Positions 43,747 to 52,491 of a DNA stretch of 64,000 nucleotides are shown piece after piece (within the stretch, counting starts at the first letter, position 1; every line of letters begins with the position of its first letter). Made by a program: the position numbers and the translations under genes. The notes below the pieces were generated by a model. That model saw only the letters and a program-made list of their open reading frames with translations. It searched no databases and had not been told where the DNA came from. The DNA is taken from assembly GCA_046327745.1 (NCBI GenBank), contig JAXLXV010000007.1:620001-684000 (forward strand), in the 5' to 3' direction. This DNA is from JABAQJ01 sp046327745. Lineage in GTDB: Bacteria > Gemmatimonadota > Gemmatimonadetes > Gemmatimonadales > Gemmatimonadaceae.

Positions 43747-43914
43747 CTAATGCGACTCCGCCGAAGCCGCCGGCGCCATAGTGTCGTTAGGCGAGTGGTA
43801 GGTCGACTTCTTGATAACACCCGCGAGGGTAAAAGCCCCTACCGCGAGCAGGGTGATGAAGGCCGCTACCCCCCAGCCTTGCGAGAAGTTGCCTTCAATC
43901 CGGCGATCCGCCAT
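43747..43914 (-). CDS. 55-residue single-pass membrane protein
   Basis: A short frame, easily missed by length cut-offs: MADRRIEGNFSQGWGVAAFI is its beginning, with one membrane helix at about residues 14-33 (WGVAAFITLLAVGAFTLAG), then the basic IKKS and a short polar tail. GAGG lies five bases before the ATG. It contains the CCTAACG repeat in frame as Pro-Asn, as true genes in this window do. Function unknown; small subunits of respiratory complexes have this shape. It lies between the LTxxQ gene and the thioredoxin-fold gene on the same strand. Confidence 0.6.
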   Translation of the reverse strand: MADRRIEGNFSQGWGVAAFITLLAVGAFTLAGVIKKSTYHSPNDTMAPAASAESH

Positions 43915-44003
43915 TTCGGCCTCGAATGCAGTAAGTGGGCTCGGACCGAGCCGAGCAGCGCTTAGAAATTAACCGCTCGACCGCCGGGCGACACCCCTTG
44001 CCC

Positions 44004-44564
44004 CTACCCTTGGCCAGCCGGGACCGCCCCACGGGCGCCGGCCCGCTCGAGCATGCTCACGATTTCGTCCAGGAGGGTCCGTCCGCGGTCCCGCGCATAC
44101 CACTGGCGCTTGAGCTTGTTTCGCTCGTCCTTGGGCAGTTGCAGTCCTTCCTCGAGCATCCATCGCTGCAAGGCCGACGGCCGGGGACCCCACCAACCCT
44201 GCTCCTGAAACTGTTCGTCCAGGAGCATGACCACCGGAATGGACCGCGTCCCGTTCGTTAGGTGCGCGTCCATGATGTCCGGGTTCTGGTCGCGCGCCAG
44301 AATGCGCAGGTCCAGCGTGGGCACGCACTCCACCAGCTTCGCTACCGACGGCACGCTGTTGAACGCGTCGCCGCACCAGTCTTCGCTCAATACCAGCAGG
44401 TGCCAGCGCCCCGGCACAGCGACGGCGCGCGCCACGAACTCGTCAGGCACCTGCATCGTGCGATACAGTCCAGCCCACAACTCGGCGTTCTTCTGCGCCG
44501 ACGCCACGTAATCGTGGAACGTCGTCGCTTGCGCGTATCGCTCGGGTGAAATCGAAAACGTCAA
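44004..44564 (-). CDS. Thioredoxin-fold protein (thioredoxin_9-like)
   Basis: A 186-residue cytoplasmic protein with the thioredoxin-like block HLLVLSEDWCGDAFNSVPSV; only one Cys is present in the usual CxxC place, and a cis-Pro occurs in RSIPVVMLLD. That makes it like the thioredoxin_9 family, whose members lack the second Cys and have unclear function. The start is TTG, overlapping the M28 peptidase stop as TTGA, so it depends on translation of that gene. A classical disulfide reductase function is unlikely with one Cys. Confidence 0.8.
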   Translation of the reverse strand: MTFSISPERYAQATTFHDYVASAQKNAELWAGLYRTMQVPDEFVARAVAVPGRWHLLVLSEDWCGDAFNSVPSVAKLVECVPTLDLRILARDQNPDIMDAHLTNGTRSIPVVMLLDEQFQEQGWWGPRPSALQRWMLEEGLQLPKDERNKLKRQWYARDRGRTLLDEIVSMLERAGARGAVPAGQG

Positions 44565-46351
44565 CTTGGCTTGCCTATGAGTGCCAGGCGTTCGCGCAGT
44601 GCTTGCTCCATCCGCGCGACCGCAGCCACGATCTCACCCTTGGTGAGATCCGATGTGCCACCAACTTCAATGTCGTCCGTTGCCTTCAGGGCGTCGCGGT
44701 AGTACTGCCCCCACGCCGTCAGGATCGCCGCTTCGTCCGCAACCTTTCCACCAGCCGCCAACGCCTCCTGCGACAGCTTCAACTCGCGGTCCAGCCGGCG
44801 CATGCCGCTCTCCTCCACGTCACGCACAATCGCCCGGGCCGTGCCACCATCTGCCGACGTGAGTGTCAATGAGGCCACCAGCGCACAGGTGCCGACATTG
44901 GCCAGCTCCGACGCCGACACCTTGTCCAAACGGTCCTGATCGGTGTGATAGAACTCGTCAGTGAAATGCCACATCAGTAAGCCGGGCTTTTGAGCGCGGA
45001 GGAACGGGACGTGATCACTGCCCCCTTCATAGGGATTGGCGTCCACCTTCCAGTTGGTCGCGCGCCCCTGCTCGCGACAGCGATTGATCACGAAGTCATT
45101 GTAGTAATGGGGCCGCACTTCACTGAGCGCGATTGGTGAACCTCCCCACTCCGTGTGGTGATCTTCACCGCGCGTCCACACCGCCGACGGGTCAGGCATC
45201 TTCTCGATCAGGAAGCTGCCGCCGGTAATGGCCGTGTTTTCGCCCACCATATCCAGGCTCATCCCCCATTTGACCAGACGTGTCCGCTCGGGATTCTCTT
45301 CCAGGTATCGCTGTGGCGCTTGGATCTCGTTCCCCCACAGCATGGTGATGGTGCGCCCCGGGTCGGCGCGCTTCTCGCGGACGAGGTCGGCCAGGACTCG
45401 TGCCATCTCCACCAGAGCGCCCACGCCAGAGGCATTGTCGTTGGCGCCTGGTTCCTGGACGTGCGCGCTGAGCACGAATCGCTCGTTAGGTGCTTTGCTC
45501 CCCTTCGCTTCGGCGATGACCGTTCGCTCCACCGAGTTCCAGCTCCGCGCCGCCGCCATCACCCGAACCCGAACGGGCCCCCGCGCCATCGCCGCGTGCA
45601 GCCGGTCGCGGGCGTCGGCCGACAGGAGTACGCCGAACGACCGCGACACCGTGTCGTACGGAATGCTTGTAAACTGGATCGAGTGTGCGTGCTTTTCGGG
45701 ATGGGTGTACGGCGGCAGGTTGTACGCAATGACACCTGCCGCATGTCGTCGTTGCACAGCGGCTTGGAACAGCCGCGCAATCGGCATGTCGGCGTAGACG
45801 ATTCGCCCTCGCAGGTCCGCTGGACTGCGCGCCGTGTCCGCCAGCGACTTCCATTCGATCACCTCGCCCTCGAGACCGCCCGGCGGCGTCGAGAAGGAGT
45901 TGATCGTGAGCATGTTCCGATTGTCCGCAAACCGCAGCAGCGGTGCAGCCTCTCCAACAATCGTCAGGCTCGCCGAATCGGGCTCCCACGTGGGACCGCG
46001 CAGCGGATGAGTCTCCACCCGATACGTGAGGCGATCGGAAGGTGTCGCCTGCGATTCGTCGACGTACCCGGAGCGCCGCAAGGCTGCAATCACACGGTCA
46101 ATGCTCTCGTCGAATCCCTTGTTCCCGGGCAAACGCCAGCGCTGCTCGACGAATGCCACCGTCGCCTTAGCGGTGTCACCATTCAACCGCGGCCGTACGG
46201 CCTCGAACAGGCGCTGTACGAGGGGAATCGGCGACTTGGCGTCCTGCTGGGCACTCAAGCGTCCCGAGGCCAGAAGGCCGGCCGTCAGCATAAACGATGC
46301 GAGCGCCAGCCGCGAACCTCGGTACCCGTCACGAGCGAAGGCTGCCATCAT
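44561..46351 (-). CDS. Secreted M28-family zinc aminopeptidase with PA domain
   Basis: A 596-residue exported peptidase; signal peptide ends RLSAQ. A PA-like insert (about 140-260) precedes the M28 core, which has zinc-ligand blocks FVLSAHVQEPGANDNASG (His, Asp), LWGNEIQAP (Glu), SLDMVGEN (Asp) and FYHTDQD (His). Glu in GNE is in the catalytic place. The C-terminal 100 residues are helical. The start overlaps the DUF2490 gene stop (ATGA) and its own stop overlaps the thioredoxin-like gene. Likely a periplasmic aminopeptidase; substrate unknown. Confidence 0.9.
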   Translation of the reverse strand: MMAAFARDGYRGSRLALASFMLTAGLLASGRLSAQQDAKSPIPLVQRLFEAVRPRLNGDTAKATVAFVEQRWRLPGNKGFDESIDRVIAALRRSGYVDESQATPSDRLTYRVETHPLRGPTWEPDSASLTIVGEAAPLLRFADNRNMLTINSFSTPPGGLEGEVIEWKSLADTARSPADLRGRIVYADMPIARLFQAAVQRRHAAGVIAYNLPPYTHPEKHAHSIQFTSIPYDTVSRSFGVLLSADARDRLHAAMARGPVRVRVMAAARSWNSVERTVIAEAKGSKAPNERFVLSAHVQEPGANDNASGVGALVEMARVLADLVREKRADPGRTITMLWGNEIQAPQRYLEENPERTRLVKWGMSLDMVGENTAITGGSFLIEKMPDPSAVWTRGEDHHTEWGGSPIALSEVRPHYYNDFVINRCREQGRATNWKVDANPYEGGSDHVPFLRAQKPGLLMWHFTDEFYHTDQDRLDKVSASELANVGTCALVASLTLTSADGGTARAIVRDVEESGMRRLDRELKLSQEALAAGGKVADEAAILTAWGQYYRDALKATDDIEVGGTSDLTKGEIVAAVARMEQALRERLALIGKPS

Positions 46352-47106
46352 TTCTGCTTCTTGAGCGAGAAGTTCGTGTACATCGAGAAGATGATCGTGT
46401 GGTTGTCTTCCAACTGTTTCCCGCTCGACTTGAGTGACAGCTGCTCCATATATCCCGCTTCCAACCGCAGCGACTTGTTCAAGCGATAGCCGAGGGAGAG
46501 TGCGGCGCGGTTTTGGTCGTACACGTTGTACTGGATGTTGGAGCCGAAGTTGATGAACAGCTCGTCGGCCACCGTGCCATAGAACTCGTGTGGATCGAGA
46601 GTCTTTCCCTGGAACGGTACCGTGGCCTTCACCTGGTACCGAAATCGACTGGTCCGGACCCAGTTGGTGACGTCGTCGCTAGGCGGGTCCTTGTGGCCCT
46701 GCCATCGCTGTTCGAGTCGATAGCGATGAGAAAAGGACACTCGGCCGGCGCTGTGGGTAAGCTGCAGCTGCTCCCACAGGCGGCGTTCCGGTGTCCGATA
46801 TGCGATCGGCACGTCGCCGTACGGCCACGTCTCGGAGCGGTTGATTCCAGCGGCCACCCGAACGTTCGGGTGAATCGCGTAGGTCACGCCGGCACGGGCA
46901 AAGAGCGCGGCCAGCTCGTCCACGGGACCGGAGCGACGCATCGAAAGATCGTAAATCATCCCCCACCGCCCGGCCAACTCCAGTTCTCCGTAGTATGAGA
47001 ACCACATGTTGAAGTTGTCGGCGGACTGTCGCAGCTGACCGTAGGCGGCGGTTGAGCTGACGCTCAGGGCAAGCGCAAGAATCGCGAAACGAACGTGACG
47101 AGGCAC
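46348..47106 (-). CDS. DUF2490-type outer-membrane barrel
   Basis: A 252-residue exported protein; signal peptide VPRHVRFAILALALSVSSTA ending in YGQ. The body has the DUF2490 pattern of alternating strands: DNFNMWFSYYGELELAGRWG at the start, RVSFSHRYRLEQRW, a TSRFRYQVKATVPF block, and the terminal LRLEAGYMEQ with NHTIIFSMYTNFSLKK. The family is thought to form outer-membrane pores of unknown function. The GTG at 47104-47106 has GGAG five bases upstream. Coupled to the M28 peptidase gene. Confidence 0.85.
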   Translation of the reverse strand: MPRHVRFAILALALSVSSTAAYGQLRQSADNFNMWFSYYGELELAGRWGMIYDLSMRRSGPVDELAALFARAGVTYAIHPNVRVAAGINRSETWPYGDVPIAYRTPERRLWEQLQLTHSAGRVSFSHRYRLEQRWQGHKDPPSDDVTNWVRTSRFRYQVKATVPFQGKTLDPHEFYGTVADELFINFGSNIQYNVYDQNRAALSLGYRLNKSLRLEAGYMEQLSLKSSGKQLEDNHTIIFSMYTNFSLKKQK

Positions 47107-47133
47107 AGCGTCTCCGTTGAAGGTGACCAACCG

Positions 47134-47628
47134 TCAGCTGCGCGCCAGACGCACAGCGGCTCCTACCACCAGCACAGCGACCAGCGTTCCGGCACGGGCC
47201 AACAGGATCAGCCGACGTCGCACTCGCGATCCGCCCGGCGTGCTATCCAGCGTCCGCGCCCGGTCCGGTGACAGCAGCAGATCGTGCATGGCACTCAGCA
47301 CCAGCATCACGGCCACGCCGGCCAGTTTCCAGCCGAGGGCCATGCCGGTCGGCGTGCTCCAGAAGGGGGGATTCAGGAGAAGCTCGCGACGCAGCCATCC
47401 CCGCTGCCACAGCGCGACAACGCCCGTCACGAGAAGCACGACAACCGACGCCCATCCGACATAACGAAAACGCATCCCAATAGCGTTGAACAGCTGCGTC
47501 CGCAGGGCGCTGGGCTCCACCGTCCGCAGCACGGGGGCGCCAACGAGGGCCAGGAAGAGATTCCCGCCAATCCAGACGGTGGCCGCCAGCACGTGAATCG
47601 CGACATTCGTGAAGTAAAGCCAGCCCAC
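47134..47628 (-). CDS. CopD-like four-helix membrane protein
   Basis: A 164-residue polytopic inner-membrane protein with four hydrophobic segments (IHVLAATVWIGGNLFLALVG, VGWASVVVLLVTGVVALW, LGWKLAGVAVMLVLSAMHDL, LARAGTLVAVLVVGAAV). The opening HVLAATVWIGGNLFLAL and the helix with AMHDLLL resemble CopD/DUF2269-type proteins with conserved His in membrane helices, which may hold copper or haem. Function is only suggested. It precedes the DUF2490 gene by 27 bases, likely same operon, and is divergent from ppk2. Confidence 0.7.
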   Translation of the reverse strand: MGWLYFTNVAIHVLAATVWIGGNLFLALVGAPVLRTVEPSALRTQLFNAIGMRFRYVGWASVVVLLVTGVVALWQRGWLRRELLLNPPFWSTPTGMALGWKLAGVAVMLVLSAMHDLLLSPDRARTLDSTPGGSRVRRRLILLARAGTLVAVLVVGAAVRLARS

Positions 47629-47736
47629 GGACAGTCTGCCCCTCCTGTTCGGGTGACACAGAGGGCATAATCTGTGGCCGTGTCATGCGGCCCGGCTACG
47701 TCTGTTTCTTATCGCCCTTCTTCCGACCAAACACCC

Positions 47737-48540
47737 ATGCTCGCTCCGGTTCGCTCCAAGGACAAACTCCGTCTCTCCGATGGCGACGCCAAGGCGCCGA
47801 AGTCTGTTCCACGCAATGACAAACTTCGTGCGCAACTGGATGACGCCGTCGCCGAACTTGGTGAGCTGCAACAACTCCTGTATGCCGATCGGCGCTATGC
47901 GGTGCTCGTGGTGCTTCAGGGCCGGGACGCCGCGGGAAAAGACAGCACCATCAAGCATGTGTTCGACGCCTGCAATCCACTGGGGTGCAGCGTAAAGCCG
48001 TTCAAGGTGCCCACGGAAGAAGAGCTGTCCCACGACTACCTATGGCGCGTGCATAAGGCGATCCCCGAGCGCGGCACGATCGGCATCTTCAATCGGTCGC
48101 ACTACGAAGACGTGCTGGTGGTGCGAGTCAAAGAACTGGTTCCTCGCGAGGTCTGGGCGCAACGCTTTGACCAGATCAACGCGTTCGAGAAGCACCTGAG
48201 CCAGAATAACGTGATCATCCTGAAGTTCTTCCTGCACATCTCGCGCGAGGAGCAGGCCGAGCGCTTTCGAGAGCGACTGGCCGATCCCACGAAGAACTGG
48301 AAGTTCCGGGAGGGCGACCTGAAGGATCGCGCCCTCTGGGACGATTATACGAAGGCCTATCGCGACGCCTTGCAGAAGTGCTCGACGCCGTGGGCGCCTT
48401 GGTATGTGGTGCCGGCCAACCATAAGTCCACGCGCAACCTGATGATCACGGAGACCATCAACGCGCGGTTGCGCGCGCTGAAGTTGAAATATCCGCGGGT
48501 GTCCAGCGAGGTGTTGAAGCTGGCAGAGGCCATCCGGTAG
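47737..48540 (+). CDS. ppk2: Polyphosphate kinase 2 family enzyme
   Basis: A 267-residue PPK2 enzyme that moves phosphate between polyphosphate and nucleotides. Walker A GRDAAGKDST is at about residues 61-70, the lid region carries IFNRSHYEDVLVVRV and Walker B-like NVIILKFFLHISREEQAERF follows, then WKFREGDLKDRALWDDYTKA. This is the plan of single-domain PPK2 proteins that phosphorylate AMP or ADP (class I/III). The ATG at 47737-47739 is the one that gives the short polar N-terminus. No PPK1 is in the window. Confidence 0.93.
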   Translation: MLAPVRSKDKLRLSDGDAKAPKSVPRNDKLRAQLDDAVAELGELQQLLYADRRYAVLVVLQGRDAAGKDSTIKHVFDACNPLGCSVKPFKVPTEEELSHDYLWRVHKAIPERGTIGIFNRSHYEDVLVVRVKELVPREVWAQRFDQINAFEKHLSQNNVIILKFFLHISREEQAERFRERLADPTKNWKFREGDLKDRALWDDYTKAYRDALQKCSTPWAPWYVVPANHKSTRNLMITETINARLRALKLKYPRVSSEVLKLAEAIR

Positions 48541-48589
48541 CAGCGACGCAATCGAGCGCGCCGAGACGCGGCGGGAACGCGCCCCGCGA

Positions 48590-48603
48590 CGTTGGCGCCA
48601 ACG
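48590..48603. repeat. 14-bp perfect palindrome between ppk2 and the P-ATPase gene
   Basis: CGTTGGCGCCAACG reads the same on both strands. It lies 50 bases after the ppk2 stop, before the stop of the convergent ATPase gene. No loop or T run, so a terminator is doubtful; function unclear. Confidence 0.4.
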
Positions 48604-48665
48604 CACTGCGTGTCGCCGCTACCTTTACCCGAGCGTGCGCCGAACACGCTAGCGATGCGGGTCGT

Positions 48666-51401
48666 TCAGGTGGACGCTTGGCGCCGAAGCCACCCGCGCC
48701 GGATCATCACCTTCTCGATCTCGACGGCGACTAGCACAACCGACGCCAGTGCGCAGCAGATCGCAAACTCGCCCAGCGTCAAGGGAACCGTCTGGAAGAC
48801 GCGGTTCAAGGGCGTGACGTACAGAATCGACAGTTGCAACGCTATGGTCATCCCGACCGTATACAGCAACGGCCGGTTCGAGAGCAGGCCCAATGTGGCG
48901 AGCGACTGGTGCTCGGAACGAATCGCCATCACGTGCGCCAGCTGCGACAAGGTCAGCACCGTGAACGTCATGCTCTGCCAGTGCGAGTCGCCGATGTACA
49001 GGCTCCACGCCTGGGTCCCGAGGGCCAGCCCGGCCATCAACAACCCAACCCAAACCGCGTGTTGCCACAGTCCCTGGGCAAAGATGCTCTCTCGGGGCGA
49101 CCTCGGCGGCCGCCGGATAACATCCTCCCCTGCAGGCTCCGCCGCCAGCGCCAACCCGGGCAGCCCGTCGGTGACGAGGTTCATCCAGAGAATGTGGATC
49201 GGCAGAAGTGGCAGGGGCAGCCCCAACAACGGCGCGACGAACAGCGTCCAGATTTCGCCCGCATTCGTGGACAGACTGTAGCGCACGAAGCGCCGTATGT
49301 TATCGTAAATGCGACGTCCCTCGCGCACCGCCTTCACGATGGTCGCGAAGTTGTCGTCCAGGAGCACCATGTGCGCCGCTTCGCGCGCCACATCGGTACC
49401 GGCGCGGCCCATCGCAATGCCAATATCCGCTCGACGTAGCGCCGGAGCGTCGTTCACGCCGTCGCCCGTGACGGCGACAAACTCACCCCTGCACTGCAAC
49501 GCCTTCACCACGCGGATCTTGTCTTCCGGAACGACTCGCGCAAACACCCTCGCCTCCCCAACGGCGCGCTCCAAAGTCTCGGGCGACATGCGCGCCAGGG
49601 AATCCCCAGTAAGGATCGGGTCGTTCTCCGCGGCGATCCCCAGATGCCTCGCGACTGCAAGTGCCGTTGACGGGTGGTCACCCGTGATCATCACCACCCG
49701 AATTCCTGCAGTCTGGCAATCGCGCACCGCGGCAAGCACCTCTGGCCGCGGGGGGTCGAGCAATCCAACCAGGCCGAGCCATCGCAACGAATGTTCAACG
49801 TCTTCGTAATCGTTAGGTAGTTCGTCCAACTCCCGATCGGCGAAGGCAAGGACACGCATGCCGGTCCGCGCCATCCCTTCCGCTCTGGCCAGCTGGCCTT
49901 CGACGTCGAGCGGTGCTCCGGCGCCGGGGACGGCGCGACAGCGCGCGATGACGCGCTCGGGGGCACCCTTCACGTACGCGATGAATCGACCCGTGGAAAC
50001 ATCGCGATGGATCGTCGTCATGCGCGCGCGGTCAGAAGAGAACGGAACTTCGCCGACGCGCGGAAATCGCGCGGCTAGGCGAGCCGGCGCGAAGCCAGCG
50101 AACGCCGCGTGTCGATGCAGGGCCATCTCGGTGGGGTCGCCACTCAGTGAGCCGTCGGCGCGCTCCACAGCATCCGTACCGAGCGCCATGGCCACGAACA
50201 TCTCCTCGACGAGGCCCTCAGAAGGGGGGGCGTGGGGAGTGGGAGGTGCCCGAGCCGTCGCACCATACGGGACGACCGATTGCACTGACATCCGATTCTC
50301 GGTGAGCGTTCCCGTCTTATCGGTGCAGATGTAGGTCACGGAGCCCAGGGTTTCGACGGCTGAGAGCCGGCGGATGAGCGCTTGCTGGCGAGCCATCTTT
50401 CGAGCGCCAAGGGCCAGGGATACGGTCACCACAGCTGGCAGCGATTCCGGAATCGCGGCCACCGCCAGACTCAACGCCGTCATGAACATGAGCGTCGCTG
50501 GTTCGCCACGGAGAAGGCCGGTCACAAAGATCACCACGCAGAGCGCCACGACTGCCGCCGCCATGTATCGACCGAATCTCGCCAGCCTCACCTGCAACGG
50601 TGAGCTGACGGCTGGCTCATTAGCGAGAAGCGACGCGATCCGGCCCAATTCCGTGCGCATTCCCGTGGCGATGACGACACCCACGCCCCGACCTGACGCC
50701 ACCACGGTTCCTTTGTACGCCATGTTGAGCTGATCCGCGAGCGGCAAATCGCGGTGCGCAATGGCATGCACCGACTTGCTTACCACCTGTGATTCTCCCG
50801 TGAGTGACGCTTCGTCAACGCCCAGTCTGGCGACCTCGATCAGACGCAGGTCCGCCGGAATGACGTTCCCTGCCTCGAGTCGGACGATGTCGCCGGGAAC
50901 CAGCCCGGTCGCGGGAATGGTCTGCTCCTCGCCATCACGACGCACGCGTGCCGACGGCGCGCCTAACGCCTTGAGGGCTTCCATAGCACGCTCGGCGCGA
51001 AACTCCTGGCTGAACCCGAGGACTGCGTTGAGTGAAATGATCGCCACAATCGCGGCAACGTCCTGCGGCTCACCGAGGGCAGCGGCGATCCCTGCAGCGG
51101 CAATCAACACCAGCACCATCATGTCGCTGAACTGTCCAATGAGAATCCGTAGTGGATGGCGGCGGCGAATGTCAGCCAACTCGTTCGGTCCGTGCTGCAT
51201 AAACCGCAGCTTCACCTCAGCCGCCGAAAGTCCCTGACCCTCGTCCGTGTCCAGTGCCGACACCACCTGATCGGGCGCGAGCGTGTACCATCCGTGCGCC
51301 GACTCGCGTCCCAACTCGGCCGACGGCGAGCGCCTGCTGGTTTCAGCGGTTGCGGCGCGCGCCGTAGCGCCGGCAGGTCCTCTTGTATCGTTGTTCAACA
51401 C
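48666..51401 (-). CDS. P-type cation ATPase, Ca2+-transporting (SERCA-like) type
   Basis: A 911-residue ion pump with ten expected membrane helices. Phosphorylation motif ICTDKTGTLTENRMSV, actuator loop DEASLTGESQVVSK, nucleotide domain KGAPERVIARC, hinge VAVTGDGVNDAPALRRADIG. Ion-site residues of SERCA are conserved: M4 IPESLPAVV (PES where SERCA has PEG), M5 STNAGEIWTL (Asn, Glu) and M6 MNLVTDGLPGLAL (Asn, Thr, Asp). This points to Ca2+ with possible Mn2+. The N-terminus has a short cation-ATPase domain (WYTLAPDQVVSALDT). It starts three bases after the UspA stop. Confidence 0.9.
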   Translation of the reverse strand: MLNNDTRGPAGATARAATAETSRRSPSAELGRESAHGWYTLAPDQVVSALDTDEGQGLSAAEVKLRFMQHGPNELADIRRRHPLRILIGQFSDMMVLVLIAAAGIAAALGEPQDVAAIVAIISLNAVLGFSQEFRAERAMEALKALGAPSARVRRDGEEQTIPATGLVPGDIVRLEAGNVIPADLRLIEVARLGVDEASLTGESQVVSKSVHAIAHRDLPLADQLNMAYKGTVVASGRGVGVVIATGMRTELGRIASLLANEPAVSSPLQVRLARFGRYMAAAVVALCVVIFVTGLLRGEPATLMFMTALSLAVAAIPESLPAVVTVSLALGARKMARQQALIRRLSAVETLGSVTYICTDKTGTLTENRMSVQSVVPYGATARAPPTPHAPPSEGLVEEMFVAMALGTDAVERADGSLSGDPTEMALHRHAAFAGFAPARLAARFPRVGEVPFSSDRARMTTIHRDVSTGRFIAYVKGAPERVIARCRAVPGAGAPLDVEGQLARAEGMARTGMRVLAFADRELDELPNDYEDVEHSLRWLGLVGLLDPPRPEVLAAVRDCQTAGIRVVMITGDHPSTALAVARHLGIAAENDPILTGDSLARMSPETLERAVGEARVFARVVPEDKIRVVKALQCRGEFVAVTGDGVNDAPALRRADIGIAMGRAGTDVAREAAHMVLLDDNFATIVKAVREGRRIYDNIRRFVRYSLSTNAGEIWTLFVAPLLGLPLPLLPIHILWMNLVTDGLPGLALAAEPAGEDVIRRPPRSPRESIFAQGLWQHAVWVGLLMAGLALGTQAWSLYIGDSHWQSMTFTVLTLSQLAHVMAIRSEHQSLATLGLLSNRPLLYTVGMTIALQLSILYVTPLNRVFQTVPLTLGEFAICCALASVVLVAVEIEKVMIRRGWLRRQAST

Positions 51402-51404
51402 AAG

Positions 51405-52301
51405 TCACTCGTCAGCCCCAACCACCAGGACGGGACACGTAGCACCGTGCAGCACGGAGCGGACCGTCCGGCCGAGGCGCGTCGGATGTATGGCGGTGCG
51501 ACCATGACGACCGATTACGAGCAGATGCGCGGGCAGCGCGCTGGCCCGCTCTATGATCACATCACCGGCTCGCCCAAATCGGATATCAGTCCTGACCGCC
51601 TGAGGGTTCGCCCCTGCCAACGCCATCGACTCCAGCCATCGCGCGCCCTCGGTGATTAGCGCGTGCTCGACCTCACGCTCGGAGGCACCTACCTCGCGCG
51701 AGGTGGCCGCAGCGAGGGACGCCACGTGGGTTATTGCCGCATTCGGCAGCACATGGAGGAGTGTGAGCTCCGCCGCAAACCGTTCGGAAAGAAATGCGGC
51801 CCAGCTCAACACCGTACGCGTGATTGCGGCGTCATCGACGGCAACTAGTATCTGACGCGGCGGGCCGGTGGGAGCCCGACGGACGATCAGTACGGGCGGT
51901 GGGGCCGCGCCGGCAAGCCGTTCGGCAGTGCTCCCCAGCCACTCTTTGTCAGGCCGGGACTCTCCGCACGCACCCACGACGACAAGACCCGCCCCTTCCC
52001 GCCGCGCAAACCGCACCAGCTCTTCGCTCGGCAGGCCCACTAGCACGTGCGTCGATAGCGCGCCAGGAAAGTCACGGGCGACCTCACGAAGTCGGGTGCC
52101 GCTAGCTGCAACCGCTACGGCGTCTCCGATATTTGCCAGATTCTGTGGGGGGACCAGAAAGCCGGGTCCTTCAGCAGGCTCCACGACGTGAGCCAGCATC
52201 TGACGCCCGTCCGGTGCCAGATGCGTCGTCGACCATCGCAGCGCATCCATCGAGGGCTCCGTGAAGTCGATCCCTACGACTATTCGATCGAGTCGACGCA
52301 T
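51405..52301 (-). CDS. Tandem universal stress protein (UspA)
   Basis: A 298-residue protein made of two UspA domains. The first begins DRIVVGIDFTEPSMDALRWS and the second QILVAVDDAAITRTVLSWAA; the second has the ATP-binding pattern VIGRHGRTAIHP...LGRTVRSVL, while the first has GACGESRP...LGSTAERL. Such pairs act as energy or stress sensors. It precedes a calcium-type ATPase by three bases and is divergent from the caspase gene. The ATG at 52299-52301 is directly before the first strand. Confidence 0.9.
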   Translation of the reverse strand: MRRLDRIVVGIDFTEPSMDALRWSTTHLAPDGRQMLAHVVEPAEGPGFLVPPQNLANIGDAVAVAASGTRLREVARDFPGALSTHVLVGLPSEELVRFARREGAGLVVVGACGESRPDKEWLGSTAERLAGAAPPPVLIVRRAPTGPPRQILVAVDDAAITRTVLSWAAFLSERFAAELTLLHVLPNAAITHVASLAAATSREVGASEREVEHALITEGARWLESMALAGANPQAVRTDIRFGRAGDVIIERASALPAHLLVIGRHGRTAIHPTRLGRTVRSVLHGATCPVLVVGADE

Positions 52302-52491
52302 ATCACCCTCTCGGACGGAACGTCGTCCCACTGCTAGCCAAGAATCACTCCACCTAGTGCCGTCGCGCCGTCCGCGATTGCCCCGTGGTACGTCGGGTGT
52401 TGGCCCTCCTCATATGGAACTCCCGGAGGCCGGAACGTGGCCGATACTCTCCAAGGAAGCGTGTCCATTCCTCACCGCCTCGGTTAAGTGC

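Noticed and set aside
47657..47676. Small inverted repeat CACAGA-N8-TCTGTG between the CopD-like and ppk2 genes
   Set aside because: Six-base arms are common by chance; position is suitable for an operator but the signal is too weak to list.
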